From the NCBI GenBank assembly GCA_033002965.1, contig JAURVB010014884.1, positions 124,001 to 188,000 on the forward strand: a stretch of 64,000 nt of DNA, in the 5' to 3' direction. A program made the translations under genes and the position numbers. The notes under the pieces were generated by a model. The model did not search any database. It had not been told where the DNA came from and saw only the letters and a program-made list of their open reading frames with translations. Positions 1-11,956 of this stretch are shown here, in pieces; the stretch's first letter is position 1, and each line of letters opens with the position of its first letter. Origin of the DNA: Piper betle. Its lineage: Eukaryota > Streptophyta > Magnoliopsida > Piperales > Piperaceae.

Positions 1-1031
1 GACACCTTGGTCATGCTCCTCACCAGCGCCGCCACCCCGTCCTCCCCAAGCTCCCCGCCGCCCCGGGACAGCAGCTCCACCGTCGCCAGCGCCCGCTCCG
101 CCTCGCACTGCTCCATCTCCTCGAGCCGCGCCAGCAGCGCCTCGCCCGCCCCGGCCCGGGCCGCCCGTGGGCGGTTCGCCCGGCCCAGGCAGAGCGAAAA
201 CAGGGCCCGGACTGCGGCCCGGACCGCGCGCGGGCAGTCGAGGAGGGAGACGAGCCCGTCGAAGATGCCGTCGGTCTCGCCGGCGAGGAGGCGGAGGCAG
301 TCCGGCGGCCGTGCTGCGGCGATGGCGCTGTCGAGCAGCGCGGCCGCGTTCACGCGGGCTTCGGGAGAGGGGTGGGCGAGGAGGGCGACTAGGCGGCCGA
401 TGCCGTCGGGTTCCGATATCGGCCCCGGCTCCGGCAATGGGAGCAGGAGCACGATCAGGCCCAGCGACTCCAGAACGGCCAGCTCGTCCTCGTCGGCGTC
501 GGAGATTGCTGCCGTCTCCGAATCCGACGAGGGAGCGGGGAAGATGACCGAGAGCAACATGGAGTGGGCGCCGTGGTCGACGAGGATCGAGCGGGCCTTA
601 TCGGAGTCGCGAGAGAAGGACCGGAGGCGGCGGAGGGAGGTGAGGCGGGTGGCACGGGGCAGAGAGGAGGAGGGTGAGCAAGAGCAGAGCAGAGAGAGGA
701 GGAGAGAAGGATCGGGCGGCTGCTTTGGAGTGGGGATGCGGTCGAAACCGAGGTGGCGGTGGGCGGTGCACCAGTCCTGTATGAGCCGCCGGAGAGTATG
801 GTTGGGGATGAGCGCCAGAGCAGTGGGATGGTCCAGAGGGGAGCGAGTGACCGGACAGGTTGAGTTGCCGGCGGCGACCCACGCCTCGATGCTGGTCCGG
901 TCGTAGGTCTGGCCGGTGCTCACCGTGACGGGGTCTCTCATGAGCTCGAGCGAGATGGGGCACCGGAAATGGTAGGGGACGGCGACCCCGGCGGTGTCGA
1001 GCGCCGCCACCTCCACCACTCTGTCCCTCAT
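1..1031 (-). CDS. PUB: U-box E3 ubiquitin ligase, PUB25/26-like (3' end cut by window edge)
   Basis: The ATG is at 1031-1029 and the frame is open to the window edge, giving about 343 residues without an intron. A U-box lies at about residues 21-95: it starts YHFRCPISLELMRDPVT, then STGQTYDR and CPVTRSPL, and ends in LIPNHTLRRLIQDWC. The tail RIPTPKQPPDP that follows the U-box is characteristic of the PUB25/PUB26 class. Downstream is an Ala/Leu-rich helical region expected to form ARM repeats. By family, the U-box recruits E2 enzymes and the ARM repeats bind substrates such as immune or cold-signalling proteins; the substrate here cannot be seen. PUB genes of this class are usually intronless and about 400-450 aa, so roughly 60-100 residues are missing off the edge. 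The open reading frame on the opposite strand is a GC-rich shadow. Confidence 0.93.
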   Translation of the reverse strand, partial: MRDRVVEVAALDTAGVAVPYHFRCPISLELMRDPVTVSTGQTYDRTSIEAWVAAGNSTCPVTRSPLDHPTALALIPNHTLRRLIQDWCTAHRHLGFDRIPTPKQPPDPSLLLSLLCSCSPSSSLPRATRLTSLRRLRSFSRDSDKARSILVDHGAHSMLLSVIFPAPSSDSETAAISDADEDELAVLESLGLIVLLLPLPEPGPISEPDGIGRLVALLAHPSPEARVNAAALLDSAIAAARPPDCLRLLAGETDGIFDGLVSLLDCPRAVRAAVRALFSLCLGRANRPRAARAGAGEALLARLEEMEQCEAERALATVELLSRGGGELGEDGVAALVRSMTKV

Positions 1032-1142
1032 GCTCACAATATGAATAGAAGTAGCAGTAGCAACAAGCACGACGGCGTCTCAACGCCACAAACCATGCAT
1101 CTGACACAAACACATGAATTGAGAATTGGCTTCTTCTATCTG

Positions 1143-1165
1143 CTCTCTCTCTCTCTCTCTCTCTC
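1143..1165. repeat. (CT)n microsatellite in the 5' leader region of the U-box gene
   Basis: An uninterrupted CT tract of about 23 bp lies between the likely TATA box and the start codon of the U-box gene. It reads as GA on the transcribed strand. GA/CT tracts are common in plant 5' leaders and may bind GAGA-binding (BPC) factors; that role is inferred. Confidence 0.8.
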
Positions 1166-1216
1166 CCACCTCGCTCCCCACTTAGCTCCTGATCTGAGTC
1201 CGAGTCTCTCTCTCCG

Positions 1217-1233
1217 TTTGTATATTTATACTC
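1217..1233 (-). promoter_or_regulatory. Probable TATA box of the U-box gene
   Basis: On the minus strand the sequence reads GAGTATAAATATAC, a good plant TATA box, about 190 bases upstream of the ATG at 1031. Transcription would start near 1190, giving a leader that contains the GA tract. Confidence 0.55.
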
Positions 1234-1239
1234 AACCCA

Positions 1240-4200
1240 TGAGTACATATGTGAGAAGCGGTTAGCTCTCTCCACTCTGATGAAGAATGTTATAAATAAA
1301 GAGGGGGAGAGGTGGTTTGGTGGGGGGCGAAGGAAACCATCTCTAGCAAGGGCAGAGCTGGGCAAAGAGTGTCTGTACTGGTGCTGGGCAAACTACGCGA
1401 CATTCATTGAAAGAGGTGTGTGGGGGCGGCGTGTGGGTGTCTCCGAGAACTTGAATACTCTCCCATTGCACCTCTGACTCCAATCCTCTCTCACTACATG
1501 TTCTAGTTCACACCCCCCAAAGACAATTCCATGTCCGTTTCGTGGATTAAGTTGGTACTATCGCTTCTGATTGGTGTGCTGGTGAGAAGCATGCCATGTA
1601 ACCTAATAGGTGGTTCATTCACTTGTGATATTATCTGTTTTAGAAACTGTCCGTTGGATGAAACATTTTTCAATATGAATCCTCAATTGAGGAGGGTCTT
1701 AAGTGGCCAATGGGTGAATAATGAAGGATTTGTATGTATATCTATGTTCTATATATGGAGTATGGACGACGGTTTGTGGAATGAGTGGGAAATTAAGGGG
1801 GAGGGTCACAATTCACATGTGGTGGAGCTTTGTGTGTGGAGGAGAGGAAGTTTGTAAAAGAAAGTAGGCTTTGATTTTTTTAGTTGATTGGAAGAAAAAT
1901 GGGAGAAAGGGTCCACAAGAGCCGAAAATCTCACTCCCGTTTACATCATGCCTTTATGATCGAAACTACAATTGGTCTTAGATAGGGAACGACGAACGGT
2001 AGCTGGTTGTGCGGTAACCGCTGCTTATAATAGCTGCAATGTTAATCCAATACCTAGGAATGAGGAAGAGGGCGTGTGTAAGTGCTTTTGGAAGTAGAAA
2101 ACTCGGATAAATTTCTTATCATCCTCACGTCTGACATGTTAGCTTCATTTACTCGCGGTACACCAATGGTTGTAACAGCTGATCAGCAGCTCCCTCCCTA
2201 GCACAGATGGCGATTGAATACACTTAGCCTTTTGACCAACCATACGCTTGGTGAATGTACGTCCGACAGACCCATGGCTGTTCATCATTTAGATTTTAGT
2301 ATTTAGTGAGTGTTGGGAGTCTCACAAGCTGTCACATGTATTGTACTTTTCTCAGCTTGTTTATTGGCTATTATTTTATCGAAGCAATTTCCATGCATAC
2401 ATATCGTATCTAATCAATCAGTAAAACCTTTGATTCCAGCTTATCAAAGAGGGGAAAAAAGAGAATGGCGCAACCTCCCAGGTTGCAACCTTACAGAGTC
2501 AATTCAGGAAATCTACCGGGTCAAAGTAATTCATTTCTCACTCATTCCTGCTCGTTTCTCCCCGAAAACAATTCTTTCTCTTACTTCACCGACCGGCAAA
2601 AACGCCCGCCGACTTTGATTGCCGCAGTACGAAATCCTCCCACCTAAAATCTGCCCACAAAACCTCGCAACTACATCTACTTCCATCCGTCATCTAACAC
2701 GTATGTTCACACATTGTTTTTTTATCCCAAAGCGAAATTCCCACATTTGTTCCTCGTTTTATGATTTGAGGTTAGAGATGATCTATTATAAATCTAAATG
2801 GGAGGATGGTAACACAGAATTCATATCTATAACCCCGACCGGGGATGTACAAGAATCAAGATAAAGGAAGCATTGTTAACTAGGAAAAAAAAGCTTATCC
2901 ATTAATTATAGTAGAAGCTGGTTTATCACTTTTTTTATGTAGAAGCACTAAAAAATGAGTGGCGGAGAGAATGTAAGAGAAGCGGGCAAACTAGATTGGG
3001 AGGGAAGGGGAGGGAGTTTGTCCGCCACGCGTGCAGGAATGTGAAGAGAGGACGAGTTGGGGCCCACACTTCCAAGCCCGCAGTATCGGCGGTCAACCCG
3101 GCATGGGGCTTTGACCATCGCCACCGTGGGGCCCGCACTTCCGATGGTCCCCCCTTCCTTTGCACGTGCTAGGTTGGCCATGCCCGTGTCGCCAGCTCAT
3201 CACCGCCACTTCCGTGGACTGTTTGACGCCCCCCTGTCCGCAGCAGCCGCTTCGATGTAAGCTCCGTCACACGTGCCACACAGCTCACCAATCTTTCCCC
3301 AAAAATGATACGAGTCGACGACGGGCTAATAGTGGTCGACACCAGCTATGATAGCTTTCTAAATTCTACGGGGCGAAGAGCACAAGCGCAAATTCAAACT
3401 CAATTCCATGTCCAAATCGCTTTATTCGAAGATTGAGTTGTTTTTATTGGGTCCAATAACCTTACTAGTTATAAGATCTTTGGCACGAACCACTCGAAAT
3501 ATTGGGCCATGAAAATAGTCGATTACAGGGTCGACATTAGGTAGAAACTTGCAAATGTGTTTTTGTTAGCACGGGAAGTATAATGATTTGATCTGAAAAA
3601 TATAAAAAAATGTCCCAAATCGGAACAGAATTCACTTATATAAATCAATCGGTACACATAACAGAACCGCCTAGAACTAGAAGGGAAGACCAAGGAGTAA
3701 AATGGGAAGTTTAATCGGAACGGTGTTTGCCCAGAGGGGCCACATAGAATGAATGCCCTAATTAGTGTGTGATGAATGGTTGTCCACGCAAGTCCGGGAG
3801 CTGTGATGTTGAGTTGACGATCACGAGCAATTGCCACAACAAATGGACAAGCCCATGATAGGTGGTGTTGCACCTTAGCCGGGCACCCGCATCTGCCCTC
3901 ACCTGGTCCTGTCCCTCTATGACAATTCCTCTCACAATGGTTCATCTCTTGTATGTCACCCTCCACCGCCCCATGCCATGACATTCGACAAACCCTTTTC
4001 ATACATATACATAAATCTTGCTCAAATCCCCATAATATGTCTTTTAATCATGTATTTACTTCATAATTATAAGTACTTGATCTATAAGCTTTTCTTTAAC
4101 TCGCTTGTATACATCGATCCTCAAAGATTGGTGACGGACTCTACCTACGTATCAAGACTGTATACTTGATCTTGAGCCTTACCCATTTTATCTAGTGTTG

Positions 4201-4440
4201 AGGTTCCTCAACTGTATATTGTATTTGGTCTTAGTTAACATCTGCGGCTTCGAACATCACGACCTCTACCAATCACTAGCTACTGCTCAGTGGACAGTGA
4301 TCACTGACCATTCAAATGTCATGCGGAATGAGTCGACATGCAACTATGCTATAGACGGAGACATTGGCATCATGCAATTATAGCAGGATGTGGATCAAGG
4401 CCCTCCTATATATATATATATATATATATACACGAGGGAG
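1240..4440. other. Intergenic, no gene seen
   Basis: No open frame here resembles a known family, and short frames on both strands lack conserved motifs. The region from 1240 to about 1500 is probably upstream regulatory DNA of the U-box gene. The block near 3000-3250 is more GC-rich but shows no protein-like pattern on either strand. Confidence 0.6.
4407..4430. repeat. (TA)n tract at left edge of foldback element
   Basis: A TA tract of 24 bp immediately precedes the left arm of the foldback element. A matching tract lies at 5171-5192 on the right side, which suggests that the element inserted into a TA microsatellite. Confidence 0.85.
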
Positions 4441-5162
4441 GCTATGGTGCGCTGTATGCATTGATGAGAGCCGTTGGATTTTGATCCAACGGCTCTCATC
4501 AATGGAGCCACCCATCTTGTTTTGGACCCGCCCGCCGGCCCGCCCGACCCCGACTCGCCCGACCCGCCCCTCCCGCCCCCGACCGCCTTGCCCCACCGTG
4601 CACCGACGGCCGCCGTGCCGCCCTCCCCGCCCCCAGCCGAGGCCCCCGGCCACCACCCTTCTCCCACCGCCCGGCCAGCGCCCGTCGCCGCGGCCCTCGC
4701 CCCGAGCCGGAACCGTGCACCGCGCCGCCCCCTCCGCCACGGCCCGATTCCGCCGCCCCTCTCCCCCTCGCCCCCAGTGGGCGCCCGACCCCCGCTGGCG
4801 GAGGGGCGGCGGAATCGGGCCGTGGCGGAGGGGGCGGTGCGGGATTGAGCTGTGGCGGAGGAGGGGGGCGAGCGGTGCACGGTTCCGGCTCGGGCCGAGG
4901 GCGGCGGCGACGGGCGCTAGCCGGGCGGGGGAGGAGGGTGGTGGCCGGGGGCCTCGGCTGGGGGCGAGGAGGCCGGCACGGCGGCGGTCGGTGCGCGGTG
5001 GGGCGAGGCGGTCGCGGGGCGGGAGGGGTGGGTCGGGCGGGCCGGCGGGCGGAGTCTAATACGAGATGGGTGGCTCCATTGATGAGAGCCGTTGGATCAA
5101 AATCCAACGGCCCTCATCAATGAAGCGATGGTGCGCTGCAAATGCATGCAGCGCACCATAGC
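4441..5162. mobile_element. Foldback (long inverted repeat) element, GC-rich, non-autonomous
   Basis: The element is bounded by inverted GCTATGGTGCGCTG at 4441-4454 and its complement at 5149-5162. Each arm carries its own small palindrome with the core GAGAGCCGTTGGAT and its complement, at 4463-4500 and 5081-5118. The GC-rich interior then folds back about a centre near 4780; for example, CACGGCCCGATTCCGCC near 4737 reappears inverted near 4810. As a result both strands give similar artificial peptides, which should not be called genes. No transposase is visible. The (TA)n tracts on both sides recall MITE-like families such as rice Micron that insert into TA microsatellites, but family assignment is open. 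Confidence 0.8.
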
Positions 5163-5170
5163 GTTTTTAA

Positions 5171-5192
5171 TATATATATATATATATATATA
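5171..5192. repeat. (TA)n tract at right edge of foldback element
   Basis: A TA tract of about 22 bp abuts the right end of the foldback element and mirrors the left tract at 4407-4430. Confidence 0.85.
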
Positions 5193-5660
5193 GGGGGTGC
5201 TTGCCCTGAGCTATAGCTCACATGCAGGTTACGAGGAGAGGGAGAAAATAACAAGTTGAGGCACAAATTGCAAATCGATCATAGCTGGTATGAGAGAGGC
5301 TTTTCCTTAGAGGCCACCGGTGAAGCTTTCCCTCTACCATCGCCCGCGATCAACATCGTTGGGAGACTTGCTGGAGAAAGTGCCGTGGTCTCTAACTTAA
5401 AATGTGTCTGCCATTTTCTACTTGCAAATGTAGCTTACATAATATAGTGATCAAACAATTAATACATATATGTTAGCATATTGGATAATTGAACAACCCG
5501 AGCTCTTACGCTCTCTTTACTTTGTGACGACAACCAATCCTATTTCTAAAAAGATGCACCCTTGTACCTCCAATCCATTGCTTGTATAAAGTTATTGTTA
5601 AAGTAAGAATCTTTATTTATGTATTTAAAATTCAACACATATATACACATGATATATATA

Positions 5661-5663
<3 letters not shown>

Positions 5664-5704
<41 letters not shown>
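5664..5704. repeat. (TA)n microsatellite
   Basis: An almost pure TA tract of about 41 bp, the longest in the window. It is likely to be highly polymorphic. Confidence 0.9.
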
Positions 5705-5706
<2 letters not shown>

Positions 5707-7519
5707 CTGAAGGCCGGGATACTAGTGGTCCATCTTGCGCCGGATTGAAAGGCAAGGGGCATCATCCTTTTGCATGCCTTTTCTTGTCAATAAAACTAAT
5801 AATACTTAAATACCTGACATGCTTGCTTCCTTCGGAAAATGATGGAGTGCGAAGGGACCTAATATGATCACCTATTTGGACTTGACTGTTCGTATCTTGG
5901 GCCCATTCTTTGGGTGGAGTTTTTCTGCCTGGCCCACTCTTGTGTCCATTACTTGAAATGAAAGTAAGGATGGGACCAAAATGTGGTATCGTTGCCGGGC
6001 TTGCAATAAGCTGGATTTCAACGCTGAATGAAAACAGCCAAACTAGAATAAAAGGACAAGCACAAATGTCTTAACTTCATTGCTGAAAATTCAAATGTGT
6101 AGGATGCATAACTAATAACCAATATATTTATATATATATATACAGATGATTTAAGAAAAAGTGATCCTAATGAACTGATTTTTCCTTTCCTAATAGAATA
6201 CAAAAATTATAAACAAATCCAGTGAAGAAATGAAATTACATACAAGTGTAAAATAAACAGTTCTGAAGATATTAGACTGATTCAATAGAGAGATCATCGT
6301 TCAATTAAAATGAGTCCACCAATTGCTGTATTATATTAATTATAGTGTCTCGTCTTTTCTAAAGATGACGAACTAATGTCAAGTTCAAGACTTCCCTATT
6401 AGAAATATTATATTTTAATATAATCAGTTAAAACAAAAATAAGTATAAATAATACATGGATCGATGTAGAATGTCTACATCTTCAATATACCTTCCAAGT
6501 TTTTCAAGATCTAATTATTAATAATAAACTTATTTTCTACAACCTATCTCTTCTTCTTTATAATGTTATAAAATAATGTATGTACAAAATAATACGTAAG
6601 TTCTTTTGATATAAAAGGAGTTCTATTTATCTTTTCCTAATTGATAAGAATTGTGGGATATTTATCTTTTTTAAACTTATATATATATATATATATATAT
6701 CAAATTATATAATATCTATTAGATATATTTATTTAAATTTGGATGGGCACACCACTATAGGTATATCCCTATCATATACACCAATAAGAAATTTAAGATT
6801 GTATATATTAGAGCTATGCAACTTTCCATTAAAAAAAAAAAGAAGAAGTTTCCATTAGCTCTTTGAGTGTCAAATTTGGATTTAAGACTTCTTCCTCCAT
6901 CAAAATTAAAAAAAAAACTTTCTCTAAACTCCAACAATGTCACGGTTTAACTGCATGAAAACTCAGTAGGTCGCCTGGAAAAAAGAAAGAAACACAGGAA
7001 GGCCCAGGTTTTATTATTTCGGTGAATTGGCCCATTGCGTAGTCTCTTTTCGGCCCATGTGATTTCAATATGGGCCTGTTTTGTGCAACTTAATCGGCTT
7101 AAGCTTGTTTATCATACAAATCTTTCACGATAGTGTGCCATTATGTCGTGTAGCACTCTTAATGTTTTTCTTTAATAATTTTTTTATTCCTTATGGAACA
7201 TGTCAAGCAAGATTAGGCTTGTATATATTTCATTTTCATCCATAAAAATTTTGCTGAACAGTACCAGTCGCTCATCTAGAAATGCATATATATTCTACCC
7301 GGCTGCCCAATCACAACAATTAATCTCAATTGGATTGCTACATATTTACCAAAAAGACCTTTAGATAATGATAGATATGCATCACTTACTAGTTTCGACT
7401 AATGTGTTCTAATAATATGGTCTAAAAACTAATGCGTTGTAATAATATACTAAGTTCGTCATCTTTGGATGTTGGAAACCCTGGCAATTTTTGAATGCAA
7501 GCTAGGCAAGCGTATTTAG

Positions 7520-7910
7520 GGCTGCTAATTAAATAAGTCAGCTCGTGAGTATTTAATGTTCGGTTCGACTTGACTCGAAACTCGATATTTAAATGTTCGA
7601 GCTTGAACTTGACCCGAACTCGAATCTTACAAACCGAACTTGAATAAGGATGTGTTCAATTTGACTTTGACTTGGTTATAACTCGAACTCAACTCGAAAT
7701 TCGACTCGTATTTCAACTCAAACTTAATTCGATAAAATAATATAATAATATAATCTTTATTATATATATAAAGACTATATTTGATATTTAAGTCAAATTT
7801 GAGTATCCATATTTAAAACTCGTTCGATCTCAAATTAAATTTAAACTAATTTTAAACTATTCGAATTAAATTTAAACATAAATTAAATTGAGTTCATTTG
7901 CTCGTCTAGC
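7520..7910. repeat. Degenerate TCGAACTCGAC-type dispersed repeat
   Basis: The stretch contains many imperfect copies of short motifs such as GACTCGAA, AACTCGAA and TTCGAGCTTGAAC. A diverged relative with similar motifs lies at about 18140-18490. Sequences like this are scattered in plant intergenic DNA; no coding content is seen. Confidence 0.55.
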
Positions 7911-9495
7911 ACCCCGCGGCGTATTGAAACAAAGCCCATTTAGCAAGAGAGCAAAATCTGCATGCTACATCCTCGAAGCTCATCATTCCCACTATACGCC
8001 GTAACGCTTGCCTTGTATATTCGGTATTCGACGTAAATAATCATCATTTTGATCCGGGTTGAGCACCAATATGTTTTTAAAATATCCGAATTAGGACTCT
8101 AATGAATGTGCTTAGTGTAATAGCTTAAGAAATTGATAAGTGAATAACCTGTCTATCAGAGTCAAAATTATACAGTTTCACTGCTCATGTTTTACCGTCT
8201 TGTGCAATAAAAGCTGCTGGATCAGGCGCATGGTCTGGCGGCCATCATAAGTACGAAAATGAAGGATGGTGTCACTACATATATATAGCCATCCCATTTC
8301 CCGCCTTCTTCTCTTGTATTAAAGCGACTAAGCAAACTCATTAACGTCTTTGGTGGAAATATTTATAATTTCCATCTCTATATATGCCTACGGCCGTTGA
8401 TTTCATCCCTTCTGGCATCTTTAATACAAGTTATTGCTCATTAATCACTGGTAGATAGGAAACAAATGAAGCTTTGTTGTTGAAATTACACCTGGGCCAA
8501 TCTCAATCTTGATCTCAATCACTCCTTCCTCATAAAAAATGTCAACTGTTGGAGGCTGCAGTGTCGGTTTGACAAGAATGAATCAATCTTTTTAGAAAGA
8601 TCGTTAGGAAGATTACATGTGTTAGTTGTTAAACCAGATGCTTTATCAATCTAATGACTAAATTAGCACCTTGGCCTTTTAATCACAAGGAAGAAACTGC
8701 TACCAATGCCCACTAAAAAATACTTTAATGGATCATCATCCATTAAATTTTAGTCTGCTTGCAACAATTATGTGGCATTTGACAAAATCTTGCACTAAAT
8801 TTTCTGATAGAATGGAAGCATAGTGGAGATGTTTTTTCTACTCTTGTAAAGGTCCCATCATGCCAGCTGCTAAGCATGCCCACTCAACTCTCTGCTCCTC
8901 CTAGTGTTCTTTACTGTCTACTTCCACTGTTCGGATCTCCTTCTCCAACCCCCATTTTTCTATTCTTCTTCGTCTGCCTTGCTCACACCACAACAGCAAA
9001 TGACCAGCTTCCTCATCATTTAGTTTGGCCTTTCTTCTTACTTCATCTTGATCTGCACTTCCAAACATTGCATCTGTTCTTCCATCTTATCTTGTTACTG
9101 TTTTTTTTGGCCACGAGAGCAGACTAAGCTGTAACTTTTGGAAAACATTGAATCCTTGAGATCTTCTACGCCATATTTGGCTGCAAATTACAGTGTTGTG
9201 CAGTTGTCTTTTGATCGTCTTCCCCCTCCAACTCTCCCCTATATATTGTCGCTTCAATTCTTCCCATTAGTCTTCACCGTGTCAATTTTTTTACCGTTTG
9301 TAATCTGCCACTTGTCTTCCTGTCGTCTACGGTTCAATTTCTTCCTTTTTACTATTACCGACACAGCATCACCAATCGCCTTCTTCCTCTGGAAGCTCTA
9401 CCACCGTCGCAACCACAATGCTCCTCTTTTTAGCAGCAACGAGCTACTGATAAAAATCAAGTCTTTGTTCTGCCTCTGGCTTAGCTCCTCACAAA

Positions 9496-11956
9496 ATGAC
9501 AGAGTACAAATCAGCTTTTCTGGGCGACCAGCTCTCCAAAAGAACCTCCATCTTCGGCCTCCGTCTGTGGGTAATCATAGGAATCTGCTTGGGAGCCTCC
9601 TTTGTTCTGCTCCTCTTCTTGATATCTCTCTGGATCACCTCTCGAAGGAACAGCAGCAACAAGCGCAAGGCCACTCATAAGGCCAGCATCCCGAACGTCT
9701 CCAAGGAGATACTAGAGGTTCAAGTCGACCACCAATCCCACGCACCTCCGCCGACAGACCCACTGCCGGAGTCGGAGCCGTCGCCGGCCACCGACCGGTC
9801 ATTGCTGCTTCTCCCGGCGCCGGAGGACGAGAGCCCGGTGGGGCTGCAGAGGATCCACATTGAGATCGGGAAGGACCACCGGATTGTGTACCCGGAGAGG
9901 GGGGCGGCGCCACCGGCGGGTCGTCGCAGGGGAGCGGGGAGAGCCGGCCGAGCGATCAGGCGCCGGCAGCCAATGTGCCGGAGGTGTCCCATCTGGGGTG
10001 GGGGCATTGGTACACCTTGAGGGAGCTCGAGGACGCCACCGGTGGGTTCTCGGATGAGAATGTGATCGGTGAGGGTGGGTATGGGATCGTGTACAAGGGA
10101 GTCATGGAAGATGGCGCCATGGTTGCCGTCAAGAATTTGCTCAACAACAGGTCATTCTTCTTCTTGGCCTTAACATTTGCATGCATGCTTTCTTCACATT
10201 CATTCCCATAAAAAAAACTAGAGTTGATTTAGTTTAGCTTATACTAACGTCATTGTTGCTAAACTAGGGACTTTTATGGAGGGCATTCAGTTGATTTGTA
10301 AGCTTGTTACATTTGGAGGGAAACACAAAAAAAACTAGAGTTGATTTAGCTAGCTTATACTAATGATGATGTCGCTTAAATGACCAATCTCTGGTTTCCC
10401 ATTTGAGAATCGAATTGCAAACTGACTGTGTTCATAATGTGTACATATATATATATGCGCAATAGCTTAGATCGGGTACTATGAAGATCTTATATGGCTG
10501 GTTTGTGAGTGATTGCTTTGTTGGCGGGAACTTGTTTGGGCAGGGGTCAAGCGGAAAGGGAATTCAAAGTTGAAGTGGAAGCAATTGGGCGTGTCCGACA
10601 CAAGAATTTGGTGAGATTGCTTGGCTACTGTGCTGAAGGCGCTCACAGGTTGAACACTTTTCCCTGATTTGCAATCAAGTTTGAAGGCTTCATGAATCTT
10701 CAAACGAAGTAAAGTGTACATGATTTTGAGAGTTTGCAATAGCAAAGATGTTCTGATGAGCTAAGTTTGTTTCTTGTTGCTCTATAGGATGTTGGTGTAT
10801 GAATATGTGGATAATGGTAACTTGGAACAATGGTTGCACGGAGATGTTGGTTCTTGCAGTCATCTTACCTGGGAAATCCGTATGAACATTATTCTTGGAA
10901 CTGCCAAAGGGTATGTGTGTGTGTATTCATTTGAACATTCTCTCAGCTCTTCTCAAATAATTTCTGCCACTTCTAATTTTAAGCCCTTTTCTATGTATGA
11001 TGTAGGTTGACCTATCTTCATGAAGGTCTTGAACCAAAAGTAGTACACCGTGACATAAAATCCAGTAACATATTGCTTGATAAACAATGGAACCCCAAGG
11101 TGTCGGACTTTGGCCTTGCCAAACTTCTTGGTTCTGAGAGGAGCTATGTGACTACTCGTGTTATGGGCACATTTGGGTAGGTTCTAAAGGTTCTCACTAA
11201 TATATATATATATATATATATTTGCATTCTCCATTTGCTTTCTTGATTAGAGCTTTTACTTTTGTGCCTTGTAACAGATACGTGGCTCCCGAATATGCTA
11301 GCACTGGTATGTTAAATGAGAGGAGTGATGTCTACAGCTTTGGAATATTGATCATGGAGATAATCTCTGGAAGAAATCCTGTTGATTATAGCAGACCACC
11401 TGGAGAGGTAGTTGTAATTTCAATAATTATATGCTTTAATTTATTATTTTCCATAATGAGAAGAAAAACATTAAAATCAGAAATATTGTTATTCTAACAT
11501 AGACGATAAATTTTTGCAGGTGAATTTAGTGGACTGGCTGAAAGTTATGGTAGGTAACAGGAACCCTGAGGGAGTGTTGGATCCGAAAATGACAGTAAAA
11601 CCTTCTTCCAGACTATTGAAGCGAGCTCTTTTGGTGGCTTTAAGATGTGTGGATCCTGATGTCCAGAAACGACCTAAGATGAACCATGTAATACATATGC
11701 TTGAAGCTGATGATTTTCCATTCCGAGATGTAAGCTCTCCTTATAAATTCTAAATAATTTATGGTTCAAAATTATATCATATGCTTGAGTGAATGTTTTG
11801 ATGAATACTCTTGTGTGGAAAATGGTGTTATAACTTATCTTTTATCTCGGACTTTGTTTCCTCTCTTTATAGGATCGTCGAACCAGATTGGGAACAGTAC
11901 CACCTTTTCCAAAACCTTCACTGGAAAGTAGAAGGGACCAAGAAACTACTCCTTAA
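9496..11956 (+). CDS. Receptor-like Ser/Thr protein kinase (At3g59110/At2g42960 class), one apparent 1-bp frameshift
   Basis: Seven exons are supported by GT-AG sites: 9496-10150, 10544-10648, 10788-10910, 11006-11176, 11278-11407, 11520-11729 and 11873-11956. The protein has a short N-terminus ([12 protein letters not shown]), one membrane helix at about residues 22-47, a basic stop, and a Ser/Pro-rich linker. The kinase domain follows: [30 protein letters not shown] and GYVAPEYA, with all catalytic residues present. The lack of a large extracellular domain and the preceding [16 protein letters not shown] point to this RLCK-V-like family. Exon lengths sum to 1478, one short of a codon multiple. 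The missing base lies in a G run at 9899-9904, and adding one base gives 492 residues. Substrates are unknown. Confidence 0.9.
10211..10382. repeat. Local tandem duplication in kinase intron 1
   Basis: The string AAACTAGAGTTGATTTAG and the following TAGCTTATACTAA recur about 117 bp apart, near 10214 and near 10331. This is a diverged short duplication inside the first intron of the receptor-like kinase. It does not affect coding sequence. Confidence 0.7.
11201..11220. repeat. (TA)n microsatellite in kinase intron 4
   Basis: A TA tract of about 20 bp lies in the intron between exons ending at 11176 and starting at 11278. It is a potential polymorphic marker. Confidence 0.8.

Larger units (their letters stand above)
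5193..9495. other. Long AT-rich intergenic region
   Basis: This stretch of more than 4 kb holds several (TA)n tracts (5664-5704, 6682-6700 and others) and poly-A/T runs. It also holds a degenerate TCGAACTCGA-type repeat near 7520-7910. No frame resembles a protein family. From about 9100 the DNA is pyrimidine-rich and probably forms the promoter and leader of the receptor-like kinase; TATATATT at 9240-9247 is a possible TATA box. Confidence 0.6.

Noticed and set aside
7..906. A 299-codon frame on the plus strand
   Set aside because: It is the antisense shadow of the U-box ligase gene, whose minus-strand frame has clear conserved motifs.
3523..4002. A 159-codon minus-strand frame
   Set aside because: Composition and lack of domains look random; no neighbour or promoter supports it.
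4364..5123. Long Pro/Arg/Gly-rich open frames on both strands in the foldback element
   Set aside because: They are mirror images caused by the inverted repeat, are GC-driven low complexity, and match no family.
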